A stretch of DNA of 64,000 nucleotides, from positions 26,949-90,948 of the forward strand of contig JBKECT010000014.1 in NCBI GenBank assembly GCA_047974855.1. The letters are read 5' to 3'. Shown one piece after another: positions 9,118 through 17,690 of this stretch. A program made the translations under genes and the position numbers. The notes under the pieces are model-generated. The model had not been told where the DNA came from and did not search any database. It saw only the letters and a program-made list of their open reading frames with translations. Within the stretch, counting starts at the first letter, position 1; every line of letters starts with the position of its first letter. Origin of the DNA: CAYNRG01 sp047974855 (lineage in GTDB: Bacteria; Bacillota_I; Bacilli_A; Erysipelotrichales; Erysipelotrichaceae).

Positions 9118-9152
9118 TAAAACAGGGGATAAACAAAAAATCTCCTGTTTTT
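9118..9152 (+). terminator. gapA terminator
   Basis: AAAACAGGGGA and TCTCCTGTTTTT arms with a long A-rich loop, followed by T residues. Confidence 0.75.
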
Positions 9153-9174
9153 ATTATGAAATGGCCTTGAAAGT

Positions 9175-9202
9175 TTGCAAAACTTCAAAAAACAAGTAAA
9201 AT
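9175..9202 (+). promoter_or_regulatory. Promoter of HTH-TM-RCC1 gene
   Basis: TTGCAA (9175-9180), a 16-nt spacer and TAAAAT (9197-9202), upstream of AAGGAGT and the start at 9242. Confidence 0.6.
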
Positions 9203-9241
9203 AAAAGGAGAATAAGTATAAAATAATAAGGAGTAGAGAGT

Positions 9242-11161
9242 ATGATTACGAAATTACCTGAGAAATTATCAGATTTAAGAAAATATTATGGATATTCGCA
9301 ACAAGAGATAGCTGATAGAATGGGAATCAATGTTGTGGAGTACATGGGATGGGAAAATGGACGCTCAATGTGTAGTTTGTCACAATTTAAATTATTGAGT
9401 GCAATTTTTAATGTACCATTAGAAACATTAATGGATAATACAATTCATCTTCAATTAGCAAATCCACTAGAAGATAGTATTCAGATTCCATTTATGAATG
9501 CAGAGACAGAATCTATTTTCTTCGCACAAAAAGAAGCAACACAATATATAGAGGGGCCAGTTGTAGAAGAGGCTAAACGTGTTGTGGCAAAGCCAACAGT
9601 GGAAACAAAAAGTAAGTCAGCAGTAAAGAAAGGAAAAATACAGTTAACAAAACAACAATGGATGATTGGAGGAATTGGTGCTGCTGTATTAGTTTTGCTT
9701 TTGATTGCAGGATTAATTTTCTTTCCTAAGGGTGCAAGTAGTGATTTGAATTTAAGCATAATGAACAATCAGCGCATTGCTGCTGGGGATGATTTTTCAA
9801 TTTATATTGACCAAAATCAAATGGTTCAACAAATGGGATCAGGATTAAATATTGCGATGTTTGAAGATGTTGTAGCTGTTAGTGCGTGGAAAGATTTTGC
9901 AGTAGGACTGAAAGAAAATGGAACAGTTGTTGCGACAGGAACGAATACTCAAGGACAACTTGAAGTAGAAGAGTGGAAAGATATTGTTTATATATCAGCG
10001 GGTGCAGAGCACACGGTGGGAGTTTCAAAAGATGGTACTGTGCTTTGTACAGGAAGCAACCGCAATCAAGAATGTAATGTGACAGAATGGGCAGATGTAA
10101 AGTTTGCTGAAGCGGGAGATGGATTTACTATTGGAGTCACTAACGAAGGAGAAATTTTAATCGCTGGCACAGTGCAAAATGCAGGAGTGATGCAAAATAA
10201 AACAAGTGTTATTGACATTGCTATTGGAACAAAAGAAGTGGTTTTCTTAAAAGAAAACTTAACAGTTGAAACAGTTTCTTATACAGGAACTACTGCAAGC
10301 AATACAGCTGCTTGGACAGGGGTTACACAAATAGCTGCTGGTAGTGATTTTGTAGCTGGGCTGAATCAAGATGGAACAGTATCCGTGGTGACAACAAACC
10401 AAGAGATTGCTGCACAAGTTGCGACATGGGAAAACATTAAAGTTATTGATGGGAATAAAGGATATTTGCTTGGATTTGATGGAACAGTGATTATTGGTGC
10501 TGGAGATAATAGTTCAAGTCAATTTCCTGCCAATGGAGAAATTGAAACATTAGATAAAGTAGAGAACATTAAAATTAGTCAAGAAGGGGATACAATTACT
10601 ATTAGTTGGGATGCCGTTACAGATGCAGCAGGATATTTAGTTGAAATTGATTTACCAACTGCTTACTCCGAAACAGTGGAAGAAACATCAGTGGTCATCG
10701 AAAGTAGTCGTTTCACAGAAGGAAAAACATATACAATTTCAATTGTTGCACAAGATGCAGAAAATGAAGTATTCAATTCTGAAGCATCTAAAGTTACTTA
10801 CCAACACACATTACAGCCAACACCAACACCAACCTTTACACTAACAATTAAGTATGTCGATGGAAATGATAAAAAAATGGCAGAAGATTATGTCGTGCAA
10901 TTAGCTAGTGGGGAAAGCTATCGTGTGGCAAGCCCAATAGTAGTTGGGTATACTGCGTCAGTAACCTACATTGAAGGAATTATGGGAAACTCTAATATGG
11001 TAGAGTATGTTCGCTACATCGGTGGAGCAACACCAACCCCAACGCCAGATTCAACCGCATGCCTTGCGACAGGTGGAACTTGGAATCAAGAGTCAGCCAA
11101 ATGTGTTTGTCCGGATGGATTCGCAACAGCAGATGATAAATTAAGTTGTGTCGAAGAATAG
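9242..11161 (+). CDS. Transmembrane protein: cytoplasmic HTH, external RCC1-like repeats, Fn3 and Cys-rich tail
   Basis: A 639-aa protein of unusual design. Residues 1-65 are a Cro/CI-type helix-turn-helix (YSQQEIADRMGIN, EYMGWENGRS). A basic linker leads to one transmembrane helix at about 139-161. The rest should lie outside: RCC1-like beta-propeller repeats (phrases such as AVGLKENGTVVATGTN and TVGVSKDGTVLCTGSN), a fibronectin type III-like domain (about 440-525), a Thr-Pro linker, a MucBP-like segment, a second TPTPTP linker and a four-Cys tail. The topology is like RodZ, but the outer part differs. Role unknown; it could link surface sensing to DNA, or the HTH may serve as a protein-binding module. 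Confidence 0.8.
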   Translation: MITKLPEKLSDLRKYYGYSQQEIADRMGINVVEYMGWENGRSMCSLSQFKLLSAIFNVPLETLMDNTIHLQLANPLEDSIQIPFMNAETESIFFAQKEATQYIEGPVVEEAKRVVAKPTVETKSKSAVKKGKIQLTKQQWMIGGIGAAVLVLLLIAGLIFFPKGASSDLNLSIMNNQRIAAGDDFSIYIDQNQMVQQMGSGLNIAMFEDVVAVSAWKDFAVGLKENGTVVATGTNTQGQLEVEEWKDIVYISAGAEHTVGVSKDGTVLCTGSNRNQECNVTEWADVKFAEAGDGFTIGVTNEGEILIAGTVQNAGVMQNKTSVIDIAIGTKEVVFLKENLTVETVSYTGTTASNTAAWTGVTQIAAGSDFVAGLNQDGTVSVVTTNQEIAAQVATWENIKVIDGNKGYLLGFDGTVIIGAGDNSSSQFPANGEIETLDKVENIKISQEGDTITISWDAVTDAAGYLVEIDLPTAYSETVEETSVVIESSRFTEGKTYTISIVAQDAENEVFNSEASKVTYQHTLQPTPTPTFTLTIKYVDGNDKKMAEDYVVQLASGESYRVASPIVVGYTASVTYIEGIMGNSNMVEYVRYIGGATPTPTPDSTACLATGGTWNQESAKCVCPDGFATADDKLSCVEE

Positions 11162-11177
11162 AAAAGAGGTGCCAATA

Positions 11178-11384
11178 ATGGATAAAGTATGGTATGTAAA
11201 AAGTCCAAAAAGAAAAGGTGGACCTTTTACAGAAGAGGAATTAATTAAATTAATTAGTGCAGAAATTATTGATAAAGAATATGAAATATGGGCAGAGGGA
11301 ATGGAACAGTGGATTTCTTTAGAAGATAGTGTTTACTGTTTTTACATGCCTGAAAAAGAGATGTTGAATGAATACGGAAATTAA
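11178..11384 (+). CDS. GYF_2 (DUF4339) domain small protein
   Basis: A 68-aa protein made almost entirely of a GYF_2 domain: WYVKSPKRKGGPFTEEEL, a helix, then AEGMEQWISLED. Such domains bind proline-rich peptides in other proteins. AAGAGGT lies 9 nt before ATG 11178. It follows the HTH-RCC1 gene by 16 nt and overlaps cysS by 17 nt. Its neighbour carries Pro-Thr linkers, but those are predicted to be extracellular, so a direct partnership is only a guess. Confidence 0.8.
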   Translation: MDKVWYVKSPKRKGGPFTEEELIKLISAEIIDKEYEIWAEGMEQWISLEDSVYCFYMPEKEMLNEYGN

Positions 11385-12714
11385 GCTATATAATACAAAA
11401 ACATTACGCACAGAAATTTTTAATTCTTTGCGTAAAGATGAAGTTAGTATATACGTTTGTGGGCCAACGGTTTATAACCACGCCCATATTGGGAATGCTA
11501 GACCACTAGTTGTGTTTGATACGCTACGACGTTTATTTGAAGTTGTAGGATATCGGGTTAAATTTGTTTCCAATTACACAGATGTGGATGATCGTATTAT
11601 CCAACAAGCAAAACAAGAGAAAATAAGTGAATCAGAGATTACTGAAAAGTATATCCAAGCTTATGAAGAAATAAGAAAGCAGTTAAATACATTGCCATTG
11701 ACTAGCGCTCCAAAGGTAACAGAAACTATGACAGCAATCATTGAATTTATTCAAGATTTACAAGATCAAGGATTTGCTTATGAAGTGGATGGAGATGTGT
11801 TTTTCCGTGTTAGCAAAGTGGAAGAATATGGCAAAATTACACATCAAAAAATTGAAGATTTACAAGTTGGTGCAAGAATAGAAGAAAATAGTAAGAAAGA
11901 AAATCCACTGGATTTTGCTTTGTGGAAAAAAGCAGAAGATGGACTTCGTTGGGATTCTAAATGGGGACAGGGGAGACCGGGCTGGCATACAGAGTGTGTG
12001 GTGATGATTAATCAAGAGTTTAATCAACCACTGATTGACATTCATGGGGGTGGACAAGATTTAAAATTTCCACATCATGAAAATGAAGTGGCACAATGTC
12101 AAGCACTCCACCATACAGATTTGGCAAATGTTTGGATGCACAATGGAATGATCAATATTGATGGGACAAAGATGAGTAAGTCGCTAGGTAATTTTACATT
12201 TGCAAAAGATGTCTTAGCACAATATGATGCAGCTCTTGTACGCTGGTTTTTATTATCAGTACATTATCGGATGGAACTAAATTTTACACCTGAAGCATTT
12301 GAAGTTGCTGGAAAAGAATTAGAAAAAGTAAAGAGTGCTTTGAAACAAGCGTGGCTACATTTAAGTCTTTATCAAGTGAGTATTCCAGTTGTAGAAAAAG
12401 AAAGAATACAGACCTTTCTATCATATTTAGCAGATGACTTAAATACACCTAATGGATACATGGTATTATTTGATGAAGTAAAGGGATTAAATCAAGCACT
12501 ACGTCAACCTGAAAAAGATAATAGAGTCATTGCGGATAGTACCTCAGCTATTGAAAAAATGTTGTGGGTGTTGGGAATAGAAATTAAACATCTAGAACTG
12601 AGTGAAGCACAAAGAGCACTTTATCAAAGGTGGACAGAAGCTAAAGAAAGAAAAGCGTATGATGAGGCAGATAAATTGCGTCTTGAACTTCAGCAAGAGG
12701 GAATTTTATCATGA
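11368..12714 (+). CDS. cysS: Cysteinyl-tRNA synthetase
   Basis: A 448-aa class I synthetase that charges tRNA-Cys. It has zinc ligand Cys31 in VCGPTVYN, HIGN at 40-43 and KMSKS at 268-272. The conserved GWHTEC motif is present (about residue 208). It lies in the Firmicutes order cysS-mrnC-rlmB, and it overlaps the GYF_2 gene before it and mrnC after it. No T-box leader precedes it. Confidence 0.97.
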   Translation: MNTEIKLYNTKTLRTEIFNSLRKDEVSIYVCGPTVYNHAHIGNARPLVVFDTLRRLFEVVGYRVKFVSNYTDVDDRIIQQAKQEKISESEITEKYIQAYEEIRKQLNTLPLTSAPKVTETMTAIIEFIQDLQDQGFAYEVDGDVFFRVSKVEEYGKITHQKIEDLQVGARIEENSKKENPLDFALWKKAEDGLRWDSKWGQGRPGWHTECVVMINQEFNQPLIDIHGGGQDLKFPHHENEVAQCQALHHTDLANVWMHNGMINIDGTKMSKSLGNFTFAKDVLAQYDAALVRWFLLSVHYRMELNFTPEAFEVAGKELEKVKSALKQAWLHLSLYQVSIPVVEKERIQTFLSYLADDLNTPNGYMVLFDEVKGLNQALRQPEKDNRVIADSTSAIEKMLWVLGIEIKHLELSEAQRALYQRWTEAKERKAYDEADKLRLELQQEGILS

Positions 12715-13130
12715 AGGCAAGCGAGTTGTCAGGAAGTACACTAGCTTATTTGGGCGATGCGGTATGGTCGCTGTTAGTTCGAGAATATTTAATTGAAAAA
12801 GGATATCAAAAACCCAAAGATTTACAACAGAAAAGTGTCTTTTTTGTTAGTGCAAAAGCACAAGCTCGGTTTTATTTTCACTTGGAGTCAATAAATTACT
12901 TTGCAGAAGAAGAGACAGAAATTTTCAAGCGTGGGAGAAACTTTAAAGGAGATAGTGTTCCTAAAAATACGGATGTTGCAACCTATCGCACATCAACTGG
13001 ATTTGAAGCTGTGATTGGATTTTGGTATATCCATGATAATCAAAAGAAAATAAAAGAAATGTGGGAAATTATTAGGATACTAATGGAGGGTAAAGATGGC
13101 ACAATTAATCTATGGGAAAAACACGATTAG
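12711..13130 (+). CDS. mrnC: Mini-ribonuclease III
   Basis: A 139-aa RNase III-like nuclease without a double-stranded-RNA-binding domain; in B. subtilis it matures 23S rRNA. The catalytic signature YLGDAVW has Asp16, and the second acidic site is in GFEAVIGFWY. The ATG overlaps the cysS stop by 4 nt, and the 3' end overlaps rlmB by 35 nt, as in related genomes. Confidence 0.95.
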   Translation: MKASELSGSTLAYLGDAVWSLLVREYLIEKGYQKPKDLQQKSVFFVSAKAQARFYFHLESINYFAEEETEIFKRGRNFKGDSVPKNTDVATYRTSTGFEAVIGFWYIHDNQKKIKEMWEIIRILMEGKDGTINLWEKHD

Positions 13131-13815
13131 AGAAATCCTTCAACAAGGTAAAATTAAAAAATTGTATCTAACTAAAAATCATGAGGATATCAAAGCGGAA
13201 GCTCAAAAAGTGGGACTTTCAGTTGTGGTGGTAGATAAAGGAAAACTAGATAAGCTATGTGGTCCGGTCAATCACCAAGGTATCGCAGCAGAAATTGAAG
13301 ACTATAAAACCTATAGTGTAGAAGATATACTAGCGGATATACCAAGCGGAGAACTTGGGGTTTTAGTAGTCTTAGATGAGCTAGAGGACCCACATAATTT
13401 GGGAGCAATTTTAAGAAGTGCATGTGCAACTGGTGTTCATGGAGTCATTATAAAAAAACGACATGCAGCAGGGCTTACGCCAACAGTAGCGAAGGTCTCA
13501 GCAGGGGCTATTGAACATGTTAAAGTAGCAGAAGTAACGAATATTACGCAATGTTTAAAATTGTTGAAGGAAAAGGGATATTGGGTTGCTGGTGCTGCAA
13601 AAGAAAAACAAGCACAAGACTATCGATATCCTGCATACGACACACCACTTGCTTTAGTTATTGGTAACGAAGGGAAAGGGATTTCAAGACTTGTAAAAGA
13701 AACTTGTGACTTTTTTGTTGCCTTACCAATGCAAGGTAAAGTGGAGTCATTGAACGCTTCAGTAGCTTGTGGAGTGTTGTTGTATGAAATCTATTCTAAA
13801 CGCTTCCCACTATAA
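13096..13815 (+). CDS. rlmB: 23S rRNA 2'-O-methyltransferase (SpoU/TrmH family)
   Basis: A 239-aa SPOUT methyltransferase. The N-terminal L30e-like substrate domain starts LIYGKNTIREIL; SPOUT motifs follow: LDELEDPHNLGAILRSA, VIGNEGKGIS and VESLNASVACGVLLYE. It methylates a 23S (or tRNA) ribose; RlmB (G2251) is the usual assignment. It overlaps mrnC by 35 nt. A hairpin covers its stop codon. Confidence 0.93.
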   Translation: MAQLIYGKNTIREILQQGKIKKLYLTKNHEDIKAEAQKVGLSVVVVDKGKLDKLCGPVNHQGIAAEIEDYKTYSVEDILADIPSGELGVLVVLDELEDPHNLGAILRSACATGVHGVIIKKRHAAGLTPTVAKVSAGAIEHVKVAEVTNITQCLKLLKEKGYWVAGAAKEKQAQDYRYPAYDTPLALVIGNEGKGISRLVKETCDFFVALPMQGKVESLNASVACGVLLYEIYSKRFPL

Positions 13816-13827
13816 GGGGGCTTTTTT
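13802..13827 (+). terminator. Weak hairpin with T6 run at the end of rlmB
   Basis: GCTTCC can pair with GGGGGC (two G-T wobbles), followed by six T. The 3' arm contains AAGGGGG, the only ribosome-binding site for the sigma gene at 13829. It may therefore act as an attenuator or a translational gate rather than as a plain terminator. Confidence 0.4.
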
Positions 13828-13828
13828 A

Positions 13829-14425
13829 ATGAACGATTATGAACTATTGTACTATTGGCGTCAAAAAGAAGAGTTGGGATTACAGACATTAAGGCAACGC
13901 TATCAAGCCTTCGTCTACAAAATTGTGAATACTTGTTTATCATCAGTGAAACAATGTGAGAGCTATAAAGAAGATTTAGCTGATGAAGCTTTTCTGTCGC
14001 TAATGGAGGCGGTAGAGTTTTATCAAGAAAGTCAAAAATGTAGTTTTGGATCGTTCTTCTATACATGTGCCTATCGGCGGGTAAAAAGCTCGCTGCGTCA
14101 TCATTTAAGGGAAGCGAACTACGCTAATCTCTATGCCATTTCCTTGAATGCACCGCTAAGGGAAGAGGAAGGGGTCTATTTAAGTGATTATTGCACGGAC
14201 AGGCGTATGAGCGACCCAGCAGATCTTTTGAAATACAAAGAGTGGACATTTGAAATTGAAAACATCATCAAGAAGCTAAAAAAGAAAGAACGCCAGGTTT
14301 GGCAGATGTATCAAGCAGGGGCCAGTTATGTAGATGGAGCAAACAAAGTGGGATGCACTGTAAAAAAATATGATAACATATTGCAGAAAATTAAAAGAAA
14401 GATACGTGAAGTTGTTGAAAAATAA
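13829..14425 (+). CDS. SigH-like alternative sigma factor
   Basis: A 198-aa sigma-70-family protein with region 2 (LADEAFLSLMEAVEFY, then SFGSFFYTCAYRRVKSSLRHH) and a short region 4 (IIKKLKKKERQVWQMYQAG). It sits where B. subtilis has sigH, between rlmB and rpmG-secE-nusG, so it is probably the positional equivalent of SigH/ComX. The yacP gene usually found here is absent. The ribosome-binding site AAGGGGG is 8 nt upstream, inside a hairpin. Its regulon is unknown; nothing here shows that the host sporulates. Confidence 0.82.
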   Translation: MNDYELLYYWRQKEELGLQTLRQRYQAFVYKIVNTCLSSVKQCESYKEDLADEAFLSLMEAVEFYQESQKCSFGSFFYTCAYRRVKSSLRHHLREANYANLYAISLNAPLREEEGVYLSDYCTDRRMSDPADLLKYKEWTFEIENIIKKLKKKERQVWQMYQAGASYVDGANKVGCTVKKYDNILQKIKRKIREVVEK

Positions 14426-14445
14426 AGAGTAAAAAAGGAGATACA

Positions 14446-14475
14446 TTGACATTTTATCTCGGTTTGTGGTAAAGT
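14446..14475 (+). promoter_or_regulatory. Promoter of rpmG-secE-nusG
   Basis: TTGACA (14446-14451), an 18-nt spacer and TAAAGT (14470-14475) preceded by TGTGG. It lies in the 79-nt gap before rpmG. Confidence 0.6.
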
Positions 14476-14504
14476 GGTTGAGCATGAAGGGAGTTGTTTT
14501 TGTT

Positions 14505-14660
14505 ATGGCAAAAGATGATAAAGTAATTTTAACTTGTACTATATGTTTATCCCGTAACTATACAACCCATCGTAACAAGCGTTCTTCAACTGAACGATTG
14601 GAGTTAAAAAAATTTTGCAAACGCTGTGGGGAACATACTCTTCACAAAGAAACGAAATAG
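14505..14660 (+). CDS. rpmG: 50S ribosomal protein L33
   Basis: A 51-aa L33 of the zinc-binding type: CTIC near the start and CKRC later give four cysteines. I chose ATG 14505 because MAKDDKV fits family N-termini; AGGGAG lies about 11 nt upstream. An in-frame ATG at 14484 is a less likely start. First gene of the usual rpmG-secE-nusG operon. Confidence 0.93.
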   Translation: MAKDDKVILTCTICLSRNYTTHRNKRSSTERLELKKFCKRCGEHTLHKETK

Positions 14661-14672
14661 GAGGAAATAGCG

Positions 14673-14855
14673 ATGAAATGGTTTAGTTTAGAGGGAATCA
14701 TTAAAGAAACAAAGCGAATTCGTTGGCCGCATGCAAACGAATTACTACTTAATACTGCAGAAGTTTTATTATTTGTTTGCTTTTTTGGAGTGTTTTTTGT
14801 CCTTTGTGAATTTGGAATTACTTTCTTTTTACGATTAATTGGAATTGGAGGATAG
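14673..14855 (+). CDS. secE: Protein translocase subunit SecE
   Basis: A 60-aa single-span subunit of the SecYEG channel. KETKRIRWPHANEL is the conserved amphipathic helix, followed by one transmembrane segment (about 27-55). AGGAGG is 8 nt before the ATG. It stands between rpmG and nusG, as in most bacteria. Confidence 0.95.
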   Translation: MKWFSLEGIIKETKRIRWPHANELLLNTAEVLLFVCFFGVFFVLCEFGITFFLRLIGIGG

Positions 14856-14859
14856 CTTA

Positions 14860-15432
14860 ATGACAGAAATAAAAGCACCTTTAATTGACGAAACTGAGAA
14901 ACGTTGGTATGTTGTTAATACTTATGCGGGACATGAAAATAGAGTTAAAGACAATTTGCTTCGCCGTGTTGAATCAATGGGTATTTCCGAATACCTATTT
15001 CAAATCTTAGTGGCAGAAGAAACAGAAATAGAATTTAAAAATGGAAAAGAAGTAAAAAAACAAAAAAACTTATTTCCAGGATATCTTTTTGTTGAAATGA
15101 TTATGACAGATGATGCGTGGTATGTTGTGAGAAACACACCTGGAGTTACAGGGTTTATTGGGTCTTCTGGTGGAGGGGCAAAACCATTCCCAGTGTCACC
15201 TGAAGAAATGGAATCTATTTTGCGAAGAATTGGAATGCAAGAGGGAAAAATCAACGTTAACTTTGTTGCAGGTGATTTAGTGAAGGTATTAACAGGGCCA
15301 TTTAGTGGAATGGAAGGACGTGTTAACGCGTTGAACGATCAAACTCAAACGGCTTCTATCCTAATGATTTTATTCGGAAGAGAAACACCAACAGATGTTG
15401 GCTATGCAGATTTAGAAAAAGTGGATATTTAA
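14860..15432 (+). CDS. nusG: Transcription termination/antitermination factor NusG
   Basis: A 190-aa NusG: an N-terminal NGN domain (RWYVVNTYAGHENRVK) and a C-terminal KOW domain (GDLVKVLTGPFSGMEGRV). It binds RNA polymerase and links it to ribosomes or Rho. The ATG at 14860 follows GGAGGA at 8 nt. It partners with rpoB and rpoC further downstream. A hairpin follows. Confidence 0.96.
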   Translation: MTEIKAPLIDETEKRWYVVNTYAGHENRVKDNLLRRVESMGISEYLFQILVAEETEIEFKNGKEVKKQKNLFPGYLFVEMIMTDDAWYVVRNTPGVTGFIGSSGGGAKPFPVSPEEMESILRRIGMQEGKINVNFVAGDLVKVLTGPFSGMEGRVNALNDQTQTASILMILFGRETPTDVGYADLEKVDI

Positions 15433-15465
15433 AAGGGTTGTAAGCAAAAGCTTGCACCTTTTTGT
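15431..15465 (+). terminator. Imperfect terminator after nusG
   Basis: AAAGGGTTGTAAGC and GCTTGCACCTTTTT can pair around AAAA with small bulges, ending in five T. The msrA ribosome-binding site begins 6 nt later, so some read-through is likely. Confidence 0.6.
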
Positions 15466-15482
15466 TACAGAAGGAGAAAAGT

Positions 15483-16316
15483 ATGGAGCATGTTATTTAT
15501 TTTGCGGGTGGATGTTTTTGGGGAGTAGAGAAATTCATGTCAAGTTTACCAGGTGTTGTGCAAGCGACATCAGGATATGCTAATTCCATTTTGGAAAATC
15601 CAGCTTATGAACAAGTAAAAACCGGAAATACACAAGCTAGAGAATGTGTGCTGGTAAGTTATGATAGCACCAAAATCAGTTTAAAAACATTAGTGTTTTC
15701 CTATTTTTTAATCGTTGATCCAACAGTTGAGAATAAGCAAGGGCATGATATTGGGAGTCAATACCAAGCTGGAATTTATTTTAATAATGAAAAGGATCTA
15801 GAAGTCATCCAGGAAGTAGTAGAGATTGAAAAAGAGAGAGTTGATACGTTTAAAGTTGAAATTAAAGCCTTAGAGAATTTTTATGAAGCAGAACAATACC
15901 ACCAGAAGTATTTGGATAAGAATCCACAAGGGTATTGTCATGTGCCGTTTGAGATGATGAAGAAAGCGAGAGAGCTAAAAATAGATGCAGGAAAATATCA
16001 AAAACCATCAGCGGAGATAGCGGCGAATAAAATAGCCCAGCATAAAATGAGGTTAAATAAGGATGTTGCAAGCGAACATGATGGCGTTTATGTGGATGTA
16101 GTCACAGGAGAACCCCTTTTTGAAGGTATCGACATTGTCTGTGAAACAAAGGATGAGATTTTCTTTCAAAAACCAATTGATGGGTTTGTGGTTATTGATA
16201 AAGCAGGAGATTTATTTAGCAGAGTTGGAAACATCTTTTTGGGTAAGATGTCACAGTATCAGGATATTGAGGTGTATAAAATCAGCAAGGAAGCGGTTGT
16301 AAACCAAGTTAATTAG
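15483..16316 (+). CDS. msrA: Methionine sulfoxide reductase A with degenerate MsrB-like tail
   Basis: A 277-aa protein. Residues 1-150 are MsrA, which reduces methionine-S-sulfoxide: active-site Cys11 in [10 protein letters not shown] and [10 protein letters not shown] with a candidate recycling Cys. The last 100 residues align with MsrB by phrases [17 protein letters not shown] and FFQKPIDGF, but the CxxC zinc pairs and the catalytic Cys of the RYCINSAA motif are missing (the region reads [12 protein letters not shown]). So the MsrB half is probably inactive and may be structural. The start at 15483 has AAGGAG 6 nt upstream. Confidence 0.88.
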   Translation: MEHVIYFAGGCFWGVEKFMSSLPGVVQATSGYANSILENPAYEQVKTGNTQARECVLVSYDSTKISLKTLVFSYFLIVDPTVENKQGHDIGSQYQAGIYFNNEKDLEVIQEVVEIEKERVDTFKVEIKALENFYEAEQYHQKYLDKNPQGYCHVPFEMMKKARELKIDAGKYQKPSAEIAANKIAQHKMRLNKDVASEHDGVYVDVVTGEPLFEGIDIVCETKDEIFFQKPIDGFVVIDKAGDLFSRVGNIFLGKMSQYQDIEVYKISKEAVVNQVN

Positions 16317-16338
16317 GGCAAAATGCAAAAAAAAGCTC

Positions 16339-16367
16339 TTGCAATTACGGAATAGTTCCTATATAAT
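16339..16367 (+). promoter_or_regulatory. rplK-rplA promoter
   Basis: TTGCAA (16339-16344), a 17-nt spacer and consensus TATAAT (16362-16367), opening a leader of about 88 nt. Confidence 0.8.
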
Positions 16368-16381
16368 AATAAAGCACTTAC

Positions 16382-16430
16382 GTGCAATAGAGCGTGGAAG
16401 GACTGCAACAGTCCGTCATACCACTGCACT
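16382..16430 (+). promoter_or_regulatory. L1 autoregulatory leader (mimic of 23S rRNA L1 site)
   Basis: Nested hairpin: GTGCA/TGCAC outer, GTGG (16394-16397) with CCAC (16421-16424), then an asymmetric loop (AA against GTCATA), then GGACTG/CAGTCC closing a CAA loop. The strands GTGGAAGG and CCGTCATACCAC resemble 23S rRNA helix 76, where L1 binds (GUGGGAGG and CCG...AUACCAC in E. coli). L1 is known to repress its own operon through such a mimic. It lies 23-30 nt before the rplK ribosome-binding site. Confidence 0.75.
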
Positions 16431-16461
16431 GACAAACATAAACAATAAGGAGGAATGTCAA

Positions 16462-16884
16462 GTGAGTAAAAAAGTTGCAAAAATTTGTAAATTGCAGTTT
16501 CAAGCTGGGCAAGCAAAACCAGGGCCAGCATTAGCATCTGCAGGAATTAACATGCCACAATTTTGTACAGCATTTAATGATGCGACAAAAGATCGTGGTG
16601 GAGACATCGTGCCAGTCATTATTACGGCATATGCAGACAAAAGTTTTGATTTTGTGTTAAAAACAACACCAGCATCCGTGCTACTTAAAAAAGCGGCAAA
16701 GGTTGCAAAAGCATCAGGGAATGCAAAAACAGTAAAAGCTGGAAAAATCACAATGGACCAATGTAGAGAAATTGCTGAATATAAAATGCCAGATTTAAAT
16801 GCAAATGATGTTGAAGCAGCAATGAAAATTATTGCGGGAACAGCTCGTAATATGGGAATTGTTGTAGAAGGCATGGAGGACTAA
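16462..16884 (+). CDS. rplK: 50S ribosomal protein L11
   Basis: A 140-aa L11, part of the GTPase-associated centre of the 50S subunit. It has [20 protein letters not shown] near the N-terminus and the usual [16 protein letters not shown]-terminal part. Start is GTG at 16462 with AAGGAGG 8 nt upstream. Cotranscribed with rplA, 2 nt downstream. Translation is probably controlled by L1 binding to the leader. Confidence 0.97.
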   Translation: MSKKVAKICKLQFQAGQAKPGPALASAGINMPQFCTAFNDATKDRGGDIVPVIITAYADKSFDFVLKTTPASVLLKKAAKVAKASGNAKTVKAGKITMDQCREIAEYKMPDLNANDVEAAMKIIAGTARNMGIVVEGMED

Positions 16885-16886
16885 TC

Positions 16887-17564
16887 ATGGCAGGAAAAAA
16901 ATACTTAGAGGCTGTTAAATTAATCGACAGCAATAAATCGTACGACTACAAAGAAGCAGTTGCATTAGCTAAAAAAACAAGCACAACAAAATTTGATGCA
17001 TCAGTAGAAGCGAGTTTCAACCTGAACGTTGATCCACGTCATGCTGATCAACAAATCCGTGGAGCTATGGTACTTCCACACGGAACTGGTAAAGTTCAAA
17101 AAGTACTTGTGGTAACACAAGGAGCAAAAGAACAAGAAGCAAAAGATGCTGGAGCAGATTTTGTAGGCGGTAAAGAAATCTTAGAAGATATTAAAAAAGG
17201 ATGGTTTGAATTCGATATTATCGTAGCGACTCCTGATATGATGGGAGAGTTAGGAAAATTAGGGAAAGTATTAGGACCTAAGGGATTAATGCCAAACCCT
17301 AAAACAGGAACAGTAACAACAGATGTTGCCAAAGCAGTTTCTGAAATCAAAAAAGGAAAAATTGAATATCGTGTAGATAAAGAAGGAAACATCAATGTTA
17401 TGATTGGGAAAGTATCTTTCGCAGAAGAAGCATTGGCTGAAAATTTTAAATTACTTTATGATACAATTATGAAAGCAAGACCTGCAGCAGTGAAAGGAAC
17501 TTATATGAAGTCGGCAACAGTTTCGACAACAATGGGTCCTGGTGTAAAGGTAGTTGCGGAATAA
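16887..17564 (+). CDS. rplA: 50S ribosomal protein L1
   Basis: A 225-aa L1, which forms the mobile L1 stalk. It has the motif [16 protein letters not shown]. The protein is the likely repressor of its own operon via the leader at 16382-16430. A strong terminator follows, so L11-L1 is a closed two-gene unit separate from rplJL, 11 kb away. Confidence 0.97.
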   Translation: MAGKKYLEAVKLIDSNKSYDYKEAVALAKKTSTTKFDASVEASFNLNVDPRHADQQIRGAMVLPHGTGKVQKVLVVTQGAKEQEAKDAGADFVGGKEILEDIKKGWFEFDIIVATPDMMGELGKLGKVLGPKGLMPNPKTGTVTTDVAKAVSEIKKGKIEYRVDKEGNINVMIGKVSFAEEALAENFKLLYDTIMKARPAAVKGTYMKSATVSTTMGPGVKVVAE

Positions 17565-17597
17565 AATAGAGCAACGATAAAATCTAAATTTATTGAT

Positions 17598-17619
17598 GAA
17601 AAAGGCGAAAGCCTTTTTT
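17598..17619 (+). terminator. rplA terminator
   Basis: AAAAAGGC, GAAA tetraloop, GCCTTTTTT. Confidence 0.9.
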
Positions 17620-17690
17620 CATTCGAAAAGTGGAAAAAAATATAAAATATGATAAAATAATAAAGCGATTAAAATAAAAGGAGAAAGAGA

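Noticed and set aside
9481..9768. Open frame antisense to the HTH-RCC1 gene
   Set aside because: No start signal; the plus-strand gene is well supported.
10820..11050. CCAACACCAACACC-like repeats as a microsatellite or phase-variable tract
   Set aside because: They encode Thr-Pro linkers with varied codons; a change in number by whole codons would not shift the frame.
16500..16874. Open frame antisense to rplK
   Set aside because: Codon shadow of a conserved ribosomal gene with no start signal.
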